DNA of 10,511 nucleotides. Source: Boseongicola sp. SB0675_bin_26. Its GTDB lineage: Bacteria; Pseudomonadota; Alphaproteobacteria; Rhodobacterales; Rhodobacteraceae. Each line of letters begins with the position of its first letter. The stretch's first letter is position 1. The translations under genes were made by a program, and so were the position numbers. Location of the stretch: NCBI GenBank assembly GCA_009843725.1, contig VYCX01000496.1:18766-29276 (forward strand). Reading direction: 5' to 3'. Under the pieces are notes generated by a model, which made no database searches, was not told the DNA's origin, and saw only the letters and a program-made list of their open reading frames with translations. Below are positions 1-5,961 of the stretch, piece by piece.

Positions 1-55
1 CGAGCCGCCGAGCCGCCGAGCCGCCGAGCCGCCGAGCCGCCGAGCCGCCGAGCCG
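1..55. repeat. 8-bp tandem repeat, about 6.9 copies
   Basis: Six full copies plus seven bases of the unit CGAGCCGC run from the window edge, so the array may continue to the left. The unit is not a multiple of three, so each gained or lost copy changes reading frame, and no frame on either strand contains a stop within the array. It lies about 70 bases before the first gene. It could be the 3' end of an upstream coding region (an RAAEPPSR octapeptide repeat) or a leader. Arrays of short units that are not a multiple of three are known slippage sites in other bacteria; a role here is inference. Confidence 0.9.
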
Positions 56-107
56 ATTGTACTGCGTGTCAAGCCCGGGAATCAACAAGAATTCGTGTCC
101 CATGGGC

Positions 108-120
108 GTCGTTATACGAC
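108..120. promoter_or_regulatory. Perfect inverted repeat before first gene
   Basis: GTCGT-TAT-ACGAC is a perfect 5-bp inverted repeat with a 3-bp centre. It lies two bases before the ATG at 123, in a leader (about 56-125) that is visibly less GC-rich than the genes around it. It could be an operator half-site arrangement or a weak RNA hairpin over the ribosome entry site. No convincing -35/-10 pair or purine-rich Shine-Dalgarno sequence is visible. An inverted repeat this short can occur by chance. Confidence 0.25.
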
Positions 121-122
121 AC

Positions 123-972
123 ATGGTGCCCGCCCTGTAAAGCGGTTTTCCGCGCCGCATTTCTTGCAGCCTTCCTGACGACCCCGTCCTGGGCGTCTTT
201 CGAGACCGCCGGAACCGCCGTTCGGGGCGAGCTGATCCGCTGCCCGGACTGGGAGCGCCTTGCGCCCCCGGTGGTGCTGGCGAGCGCGAAGGCAGGCCAG
301 ACGAATCAGGCTTTCGACGCGCGCGCGGGCAGCCCGCCGGTCGCCGCGTCCAGCCCGAAGCACCCAGCCGCCTGCAGCCACGTCGTCGCCGCCGGCGACA
401 CGCTCGGGGCGATTTCCTCCGCCCGGCTCGGGACGGCGACGCGTTGGAAGGAGATCACCGAATTGAATCCTGGCCTGAAGCCGACGGCGCTGCGTCCCGG
501 GCAGGTACTGAAGCTTCCATGCAGCGTCGGCGACGGGGCAGGGGAGGGCGGTGCGGGAACTCCTCCTGCCCGCGCCGCCTTCCTGGATCTGCTGCGAGGC
601 GCCCTTTCGGGACCGGACGCGGCGGACGGCGAAACGGCGAAGGCCTCCGATGCCGGCGCCGCACCCTCCGGAGACTCCGCTGCCGGCAAGGCGGCCGCTC
701 CGGAAGAGGATCAGCCGCTTCCGCCGCCGCCGGTCTGGACCGCGGCGCAGGGCGAGTTCCTGGCGGACGTGCTGACGCGCTGGGGCACGAAGGCGGGCTG
801 GGACGTCTGGATCGACACCACGGACGCCTGGCGGCTCCAGGTCGCGTTCCGGATGGAAGGCGCGTTCGACGCCGTCGTCGGCGAGCTCATACGCGGCATG
901 GGCCATGACGGCGTCCCGCCCATGGTGCGCCTCTTTCCAAACCAGGTCCTGCGCCTCGGAGGTCCGCTGTGA
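123..972 (+). CDS. LysM + TcpQ-like periplasmic pilus protein, 5' frameshift
   Basis: This is a secreted type IVb pilus assembly protein that probably binds peptidoglycan and helps the secretin assemble. The frame used from base 139 to the stop encodes a Sec signal peptide (hydrophobic core FRAAFLAAFL, cleavage near PSWA/SFE). A LysM domain follows at about residues 85-133 (VVAAGDTLGAI to VLKLPC), bracketed by Cys84 and Cys133, then an Ala/Pro/Gly-rich linker. From about residue 202 to the end is a domain resembling the TcpQ/PilL C-terminus (WTAAQGEF, WGTKAGWDVW, FPNQVLRL). That frame has no ATG, GTG or TTG before the GTG at 271, which would remove the signal peptide and has no Shine-Dalgarno. 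Skipping T138 joins ATG 123 to it as M-V-P-A-L-K-A-V-F-R. So the start is either frameshifted, non-standard or left of the window. The stop overlaps the secretin start by GTGA. Confidence 0.75.
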
Positions 973-2459
973 ACGTCGCCCGGGCAGCCCTCCCGATCCT
1001 GCTGGCCGGTGCGCTGGCCCTGCCGGGCTGCGATTCCGGGATCCGGTTCGACGCGGACTCCGGCCTCGAGGACGGCCGCAGGCTGACCGCCGCCGAGCGG
1101 GCGAGGCTGCGGGCCGTCCATCGCGGCGAGATCCTGCACGAGGACAGGCCGTTGTACGGAACCTTCGTCAAGGCAGCGCGGGGCTCGGTGAACGGAACGC
1201 CGCTGCCGCGACGTCTCGAAGGCGCGCGGGGGATCAGCCTTTCGCTCGCGGGGCAGGCCGATGTCCGCGCAGTTGCCGCCGCGGTCACGGCGGCCAGCGA
1301 CATCCCCGTGAACATCCGGACGCGCTACGTGCTGGGGGACGGCGACGTGGTCGAGGTGCCGATCGGCACCAGGATGGCCGTGAAGGACTGGGAGGGCCCG
1401 CTGTCGGCGTTCCTGGACCGGCTGTCGGCCCGCATGGACGTCGCCTGGTCCTACGACGGCGCGGTGATCACCATCGACCGCATGACGCGGCGGACGTGGC
1501 GCGTGCCCCTGCCCATCGGCGCCGCCGAGATCGAGGAGGGCACGGAAGGCGCCAACGGTTCCGCCGTGAAGGTCACCCGCAAGCTCGACCCCTGGGCCGG
1601 GCTGGCGGCGCGGCTCGCGCCGCTCGCGCCGCCGCCGGCCCGCGTCACGCTCTCCCCCGAGTTTGGCCGCGTCGAGATCTTCGGGCCGCCCTCTGTCCAG
1701 AAGGCGGCGGGCGAGGTGCTGGAGGACATCGTCGCCACCGCCGGCATGCGCATCGGCCTCGACGTCGCCGTGCTCTTTGTCGACTCGGACCGCGCCGACG
1801 AGTTCGGCCTGGGCGTCAACGCGACCGCCACGGCGGGGGCGTTCGGGGCGGGGATCATCGCGGCGGCCACCGGCAACGCGGCCGGCGGGCTGGTGATCTC
1901 GCGCGGCGCGGACCGCGTCAGCTTCCAGGCGCTCGCGCGCGACAGCGCGGTGGTCGACTACCGGCTCGCGTCCTCGGTCGCGCAGTCAGGCGTCGTGACG
2001 CCGATCGCGCTCACCGAGGAGCGCAGCTACATCCGCAGCGTCACCACCGAGCGGGGCGACGACAACAACCCGCCGACGGTCGAGTACGAGATCGCGGAGC
2101 TGGAGACCGGCCTTTCCATCACCGCGCTTGCGCGCCTGGTCGAGGGGCGCCGCATCCAGCTGGCGCTCTCATTCAGCCAGCGCGCGTTCCGCGGCTTCGA
2201 CGCCGACGTGCTGGCCCGGACGGGCACGATCCAGCTTCCCGCCGTGGACAGCCGCACGATCCACAACGAGACGGTGCTCGCCGCCGGCGAGACGCTGGTG
2301 CTGTCGGGCTACGAGCAGGACGTGGCGGTCCGCGCCGACAGCGGCGTCGGGATCCTGCGCAGGCTCGGCCTCGGCGGCAACTCCGAGGCGACCCGCCGCA
2401 AGATCCGCATGGTCGTGCTGGTCCGGCCCACCCTCATTCCCTCCGGAGGGCGCGCATGA
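969..2459 (+). CDS. pilN: PilN-type lipoprotein secretin of type IVb pilus
   Basis: This is the outer-membrane secretin subunit that forms the ring through which the pilus passes; 496 aa, a usual length for PilN/BfpB-type secretins. The GTG start overlaps the previous stop (GTGA) and leads straight into a lipoprotein signal (ALPILLAGALALPGC, lipidated Cys21). Residues about 85-178 look like an N-terminal secretin (STN/N0-like) domain. About 218-260 form a short N1-like module, and about 275-490 the secretin barrel domain. The family's end pattern is visible: LPAVDSRTIHNETVLAAGET, then LVLSGYEQDVAVRADSGVG and a final VVLVRPTLIP. Asp at position +2 after the lipid Cys would signal inner-membrane retention in E. 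coli; this rule is not firmly transferable. The gene is coupled on both sides, ending in an ATGA overlap. Confidence 0.9.
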   Translation: MNVARAALPILLAGALALPGCDSGIRFDADSGLEDGRRLTAAERARLRAVHRGEILHEDRPLYGTFVKAARGSVNGTPLPRRLEGARGISLSLAGQADVRAVAAAVTAASDIPVNIRTRYVLGDGDVVEVPIGTRMAVKDWEGPLSAFLDRLSARMDVAWSYDGAVITIDRMTRRTWRVPLPIGAAEIEEGTEGANGSAVKVTRKLDPWAGLAARLAPLAPPPARVTLSPEFGRVEIFGPPSVQKAAGEVLEDIVATAGMRIGLDVAVLFVDSDRADEFGLGVNATATAGAFGAGIIAAATGNAAGGLVISRGADRVSFQALARDSAVVDYRLASSVAQSGVVTPIALTEERSYIRSVTTERGDDNNPPTVEYEIAELETGLSITALARLVEGRRIQLALSFSQRAFRGFDADVLARTGTIQLPAVDSRTIHNETVLAAGETLVLSGYEQDVAVRADSGVGILRRLGLGGNSEATRRKIRMVVLVRPTLIPSGGRA

Positions 2460-3160
2460 AGGTCTTTCTGACGGACATCATGTACAGCTTCGGCGTTGAC
2501 GGCTCGAGCGGCGGCCTCAAGGAGCTGGTGGTGAACCTGATTCCGGAAAGCGGGCGCGGGATCCCGGCGGACGAGGACGCGGATTCGGTGAGGGTCGCGA
2601 TGCGGGAAGGGTCGGAGCTGTACGCGGTGATGGATCGCTACGTCTCCGTGCTGGACCGGCTCTTCGCCGAAGACTTCCTGGAAGGCCGGCGACAGCCCTG
2701 GTGGAAGGACGAGAGGGACACGGTCCAGGCCGGGCACCGGTACGGCGGCCGCTGGCGGGCGAAGGCGCGGCGGCGGCCCGACGCGGAGGTGGCAGCGAGA
2801 CTCGCGGAGATCTTCGGTGTGCCTGACCCGGACATGCGCGGCGGGCAAGGCGCGCGGGCCGATCTTGGGGCAAGGGTCACGCTGAGCGGGCCGAAGCCGG
2901 CCGCAGAGCCGCCTGAGGGTCGCTGGTTCACGGGTCCGGAGGTCAACGTCTGGCTCGGCCTGGGTCACGCGCTGAACACCTGTGTCTTCCGCTTCACCCA
3001 GGCGCTGGCGCTGCAGTGCGTTGACATCGGGGAGGATGCGGCGGAGGACCTGGCCCTTCTCGACGCGACGCTGGCGGCGGACTGGGACAGTCCGGGCCGG
3101 GACCACTGCATGGCGCTCAGGCAGGCCTGGGCCGAAGCCGGTCCGGAGGCGAGGGCATGA
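2456..3160 (+). CDS. Unknown cytoplasmic protein, paralog A in pilus operon
   Basis: 234 aa with no signal peptide or membrane helix, so probably cytoplasmic. I do not recognise the family. It begins MKVFLTDIMYSFGV and has a GG-L motif near residue 19. Other features are LFAEDFLEG near 69, a basic stretch (RWRAKARRRP) near 97, an EIFGVPDPDMRG motif near 118-129, an RVTLSG strand, and EVNVWLG near 162. The next gene matches it along most of its length, so the two are paralogs. The start is set by the ATGA overlap with the secretin stop, and the end overlaps paralog B the same way. Between a secretin and a PilO2-like gene it most likely serves pilus assembly or its control, but no catalytic motif supports a precise role. 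The frame is open far upstream of 2456, but that part is only a shadow of the secretin gene. Confidence 0.85.
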   Translation: MKVFLTDIMYSFGVDGSSGGLKELVVNLIPESGRGIPADEDADSVRVAMREGSELYAVMDRYVSVLDRLFAEDFLEGRRQPWWKDERDTVQAGHRYGGRWRAKARRRPDAEVAARLAEIFGVPDPDMRGGQGARADLGARVTLSGPKPAAEPPEGRWFTGPEVNVWLGLGHALNTCVFRFTQALALQCVDIGEDAAEDLALLDATLAADWDSPGRDHCMALRQAWAEAGPEARA

Positions 3161-3786
3161 ACGTCGTGCTGGCGCATTTCGCATACGGGCTTCAGGTCAG
3201 GGGCAGGAAGGGCGGCCTCGAACATCTTCAAATGAGGTTCGATCCCGCTGGCGGCGCACGGGAGGACCGGGAAGCCGCGACGGCCGCGCTGCGGCCTGTC
3301 ATGGAGCGCTATACCGACATTTTCGACCAGCTGGTCGCCGAAGACTTCCTGAAGGCCGGCCGGGTCCCGGTCCTGGACGAGTGGCCCGCCGCGGGCGACG
3401 TCGGATACGAGTGGTCCGGGTCATGGAGAAGGAGGTCGCCGTTCCACAGGCGCCCGGACGTCGCCGGGCGGCTCTCGGCGATCTTCGGCGTCCAGGAGCC
3501 GGACATGCGCGGGCAGGAGGAGCGGCACGTCACGCATCGGGCGTCGGTCACGTTCGGGGCGCGCAAGGCGCCGGAGACGCTGCGGCATGTCGAGGTGACA
3601 TGCAGCTTCGGCCACAAGGTGAACGTCTGCCTGCTCCGGTTCGCGCAGTCGCTTCATGACGGGAACATCGCGGAAGCGGCGCTCGACGAGATGCGCAACC
3701 TCGACCGGGCGCTCTCGCTCGCGTGGGAGCGGATGGACGTGGACTGGTACAAGGCCCTGGTTCCCGGAGCGGAGGATCCGGCATGA
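3157..3786 (+). CDS. Unknown cytoplasmic protein, paralog B in pilus operon
   Basis: 209 aa, soluble by composition, family not recognised. It shares with paralog A the opening M-[KN]-V-x-L...Y...V-x-G and the GGL near residue 19. Also shared are VAEDFL near 60, HRRPDVAGRLSAIFGVQEPD near 98-117 followed by MRG, an RASVTFG strand, KVNV near 154 and a helical C-terminus ending in W-rich turns (AWERMDVDWY). The segments between motifs are diverged. Conservation of the same ordered motifs argues both copies are functional, possibly as a heterodimer; that is inference. ATGA overlaps at both ends put it in the same coupled unit as the secretin and the PilO2-like gene. No signal peptide or transmembrane segment is visible. 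Confidence 0.85.
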   Translation: MNVVLAHFAYGLQVRGRKGGLEHLQMRFDPAGGAREDREAATAALRPVMERYTDIFDQLVAEDFLKAGRVPVLDEWPAAGDVGYEWSGSWRRRSPFHRRPDVAGRLSAIFGVQEPDMRGQEERHVTHRASVTFGARKAPETLRHVEVTCSFGHKVNVCLLRFAQSLHDGNIAEAALDEMRNLDRALSLAWERMDVDWYKALVPGAEDPA

Positions 3787-5303
3787 CCGCGCTCGACGCA
3801 TTCCGTGGCGGGTTCCCGCCCGGTCCTCGAAGCGAAGGGGCCGTGCGGGCCGACGACGGTCCGGCCCCGGATCCTGCGGACGCGGCGACGGCAGGCGGCG
3901 CGCAGGCCCTGGACGCGCAGTTGCCGCTGCCGGTCACCGTTCCGCCCGTCCCGGCGAGCCTCGCCGCGGAGGACGGCACGCGCCTCGTCGGCGGACTGGC
4001 CTGGGAGACCGCCTCCGGTCCCGAGGCCCCGGTCATCGGCGCCGACGCGCCGTCCGTCCTGCGCCTGGCGGATCGCCGCGCGCGGCTCGCGGTCGCGGAG
4101 GGCGACCGGTGCGGGTCGCTTCTTCTCGCGATGGCGGCGGGCCTGTCACGCCTCATGCCCGAGGCCTCCGGGCCCTGGGCCTTCATCGCGGAGATTCCCG
4201 AGGGCGACGCGCCTCTCCTCTGGCTGGCGGTCGCCGACATCGCGGCCGACGACGGCAAGGACGGCGGCACCGCCGCCCGCGTGACGCCGCGTCCGGGCCC
4301 CGAAGGGACGTTTGACGACGCCGACGAGGCCCTGGACGCGCTGGAGGGGCAGCTTTCCGTCACCGACGTCGCGGGAATCGCCGTCTGCTGGACGCCCGTC
4401 CGGCCCGGCATGACGCCCGCGGACACGTTTCGCGGCGCCGTCATCCAGCGCCTCGCCGACATCGCGCCGGACTTGCCGCTTCACGACGTCGAGCCGGCCG
4501 CCGGCACGCCCGTCTTCCTTCCTCCAAGGCGGGTGCCGGTCCGGCTGCTGGGCCGCCTCGCCGGCGGCGCGACGGCGCTGCTGGCCGGCGTCCTCTTCGT
4601 CGTGCCGGCGGTGCAGGCGCTCCTCGAGCCGGACGCGCCCCCTGCGGTGGAGACGGTCGCCGTCGCGATCCCGCCGGGCGCCTTCGCCTCGGCCTGCACC
4701 GGGGCCCTGGACGCATGGTGGCCCCGCGTCACCGGCTGGCAGGCCGGGAGCTCGGGCTGCGTGCTGGCCGGCCACCTGCCGCAGGAACGGGATCTGCCGG
4801 AGCCGGAGGCGACGAGACGGCTCGCGCGCTCCATGACGGTCTGGCGGCATCTCGTTCGCGACCCGGCGCGGAACAAGGCGCTGGCCCTCGCCGCCGCCGG
4901 GCAGCTGGTCGCGACCTGGCCGCACGAGGCGCGGCTTGGCGACGACGGCCTCACGCTCTGGAGGACGGCCTCCGTGCCGCTTGGGCGGGCGAGGACGCCC
5001 GTGGACGGCGCGGCCCCGCCGGACCCGGATGCGGTCCGCTCCCGCCTTGCGGCGCTCTGGGCCGACGCTCCGGACGCAGTGACCGGCGGCGACGGCCCCG
5101 ATGCGGGCGCCAGCCTCTTCACGGTCCGGACTCCGGGCGCGGAGCCGGCGACCGCGATCCTGTCCCGGGTCGAGGGGATCCGCGGGATCACGCCGGTCCG
5201 GCTCGTGCAGTCGGCGGCAGGCGGCACCGAGCTCGTCCTCGCGCCGGTCGCCCCGCGACTGGTGCCGGCCGCGCTGCTCGCCGACGGGGAGGGCGCGCAA
5301 TGA
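3783..5303 (+). CDS. pilO2: PilO2-like type IVb pilus inner-membrane protein
   Basis: 506 aa, resembling the PilO2 / pilin accessory family, a bitopic inner-membrane part of the type IVb pilus machine. The N-terminal half is cytoplasmic, with the family-like strand GTRLVGGLAWETA near residue 64 after a Pro/Ala-rich start. One membrane helix lies at about 257-280 (ATALLAGVLFVVPAVQALL). The C-terminal half is periplasmic, with two Cys (ACTGALDAWW, SGCVLAGH) close after the helix and an Ala/Leu-rich region. The start is fixed by ATGA overlap with paralog B, and the end overlaps the small membrane gene at ATGA. Family members are often somewhat shorter; the Ala/Asp/Gly-rich linkers account for the extra length. 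The assignment rests on layout, topology and position after the secretin; sequence matching by eye is modest. Confidence 0.65.
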   Translation: MTALDAFRGGFPPGPRSEGAVRADDGPAPDPADAATAGGAQALDAQLPLPVTVPPVPASLAAEDGTRLVGGLAWETASGPEAPVIGADAPSVLRLADRRARLAVAEGDRCGSLLLAMAAGLSRLMPEASGPWAFIAEIPEGDAPLLWLAVADIAADDGKDGGTAARVTPRPGPEGTFDDADEALDALEGQLSVTDVAGIAVCWTPVRPGMTPADTFRGAVIQRLADIAPDLPLHDVEPAAGTPVFLPPRRVPVRLLGRLAGGATALLAGVLFVVPAVQALLEPDAPPAVETVAVAIPPGAFASACTGALDAWWPRVTGWQAGSSGCVLAGHLPQERDLPEPEATRRLARSMTVWRHLVRDPARNKALALAAAGQLVATWPHEARLGDDGLTLWRTASVPLGRARTPVDGAAPPDPDAVRSRLAALWADAPDAVTGGDGPDAGASLFTVRTPGAEPATAILSRVEGIRGITPVRLVQSAAGGTELVLAPVAPRLVPAALLADGEGAQ

Positions 5304-5524
5304 TCCTGCAGTTCGCGCTTTGGCTCGTCCACTTCGTGTTCTCGTTCGTCTGCTTCAGCGTGCCCAACGGGGTCTTCATGGCGTTCCCCGGCCTGCCGGG
5401 CTGGCTGTTCTGGGCTTGCGCGGCCTGCGTGGCTCTCGTCGTCCTGCTGGTCGAGGCCTGGTTTCTCGCAAGCCGTCTCCATGCCCGAACGGGCGGCTCG
5501 CGGACAGAGGGGTGCGCGCGATGA
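5300..5524 (+). CDS. 74-aa two-helix membrane protein
   Basis: A small hydrophobic protein with two membrane helices at about residues 4-26 (FALWLVHFVFSFVCF) and 34-57 (WLFWACAACVALVVLLVEAW). A short polar, positively charged C-tail (SRLHARTGGSRTEG) follows, which the positive-inside rule would place in the cytoplasm. The family is not recognised. ATGA overlap with the PilO2-like gene supports both its start and its membership of the pilus operon. Its own stop overlaps another ATG at 5521 (see findings). A partner of PilO2 in the inner-membrane platform is a reasonable guess only. Confidence 0.75.
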   Translation: MILQFALWLVHFVFSFVCFSVPNGVFMAFPGLPGWLFWACAACVALVVLLVEAWFLASRLHARTGGSRTEGCAR

Positions 5525-5640
5525 ACCGGTCAGTCCATGCAGTGTCAGCCAGATTACGGAAAGAGGCGCTCGATCACGCCAAGCGCGACAGCGAGACCGC
5601 CGCAGGTTTCGGCTCTCCGTGCTGGCTGCGCCATGCTCCC
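5525..5640. other. Gap between membrane gene and antisense gene
   Basis: This stretch begins inside the ATG at 5521 whose frame is open through to gene 5962-8289. I see no terminator hairpin with a T-run on either strand and no convincing gene. Its encoded + strand peptide (MNRSVHAVSARLRKEALD...) resembles nothing I know. It may be the remnant of a gene or leader that was cut off when the antisense gene arrived. Confidence 0.4.
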
Positions 5641-5916
5641 TCAGCCTGGGGGGGGAAGGTATCTCAACGCGGGAAAGAGTGCGCCGGCCACGATCGCCAT
5701 TGCGACTCCCAGCCTGAGGGTGATCTTGTCGCTCTGGGCGGCGATGTCCTTCTGAAGGCTCTCGACCGCATGCTTGAGATCCTCCTTGGTCGCCACGCCG
5801 ACAAGGATCGCCTTGGAGTGGTCGACGAGAAGATCAGCCTGCGCCTCGTCGAAGGAACCGCTCTCGGCAAGGCGCTTGAATTCCTTCCTGGTGTCGAATG
5901 CGGCGTCTGCAGGCAT
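5641..5916 (-). CDS. DUF1640-like coiled-coil membrane protein, antisense
   Basis: 91 aa on the strand opposite the pilus operon. It matches the general pattern of the CCDC90/DUF1640 group of small bacterial proteins. An N-terminal helix (FDTRKEFKRLAESG) leads to DEAQADLLVDHSKAI, a TKEDL turn, a coiled coil (KHAVESLQKDIAAQSDKITL) and a C-terminal membrane helix (about 69-86, LGVAMAIVAGALFPAL). The ATG at 5916 has a good Shine-Dalgarno, GGAAGGA, nine bases before it on the minus strand. The last codons run through a C8 tract (LPPPG-stop). The role of the family in bacteria is not established. Being antisense inside a tightly coupled operon is odd and suggests insertion. Downstream on the minus strand is the end of the small membrane gene, with no visible terminator. 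Confidence 0.8.
   Translation of the reverse strand: MPADAAFDTRKEFKRLAESGSFDEAQADLLVDHSKAILVGVATKEDLKHAVESLQKDIAAQSDKITLRLGVAMAIVAGALFPALRYLPPPG
5648..5655. repeat. G8 homopolymer tract
   Basis: Eight consecutive G on the + strand (C8 on the coding minus strand) lie in the last four codons of the antisense DUF1640-like gene. A one-base slip would replace the stop and alter only the C-terminal tail. It would also break the long + strand frame that runs from 5521. Such tracts are also common sites of sequencing error. Confidence 0.85.
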
Positions 5917-5961
5917 GTTCGTCGGTCCTTCCCGTCTTTCCCGTTCAAGGTAGCCTCTTTC
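5917..5961. promoter_or_regulatory. Divergent 45-bp gap between antisense gene and secreted protein gene
   Basis: The gap separates two divergent starts. It contains the minus-strand Shine-Dalgarno (5926-5932) and a weak + strand AAGG near 5946-5949, about a dozen bases before the ATG at 5962. Any promoter for either gene would have to overlap the neighbouring coding sequence. I see no clear -35/-10 pair. Confidence 0.35.

Noticed and set aside
127..165. WCPPCK motif in the frame of the first gene, like a thioredoxin active site.
   Set aside because: It lies upstream of any start and next to a signal peptide core, with no thioredoxin fold sequence around it; it arises from reading the 5' region in a frame probably not translated.
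905..2455. Long Arg-rich + strand frame joined to paralog A.
   Set aside because: It overlaps the secretin in another frame and has a low-complexity Arg/Gly/Ala composition; the ATGA overlap sets the true start at 2456.
2309..3184. A 291-codon minus-strand frame opposite the secretin end and paralog A.
   Set aside because: No recognisable domain, Arg/Pro-rich, and opposite well-supported coupled genes.
4146..5482. Two long minus-strand open frames opposite the PilO2-like gene.
   Set aside because: The sequence is Arg/Ala-rich without motifs, has no ribosome site, and lies wholly opposite a gene with operon coupling and sensible topology.
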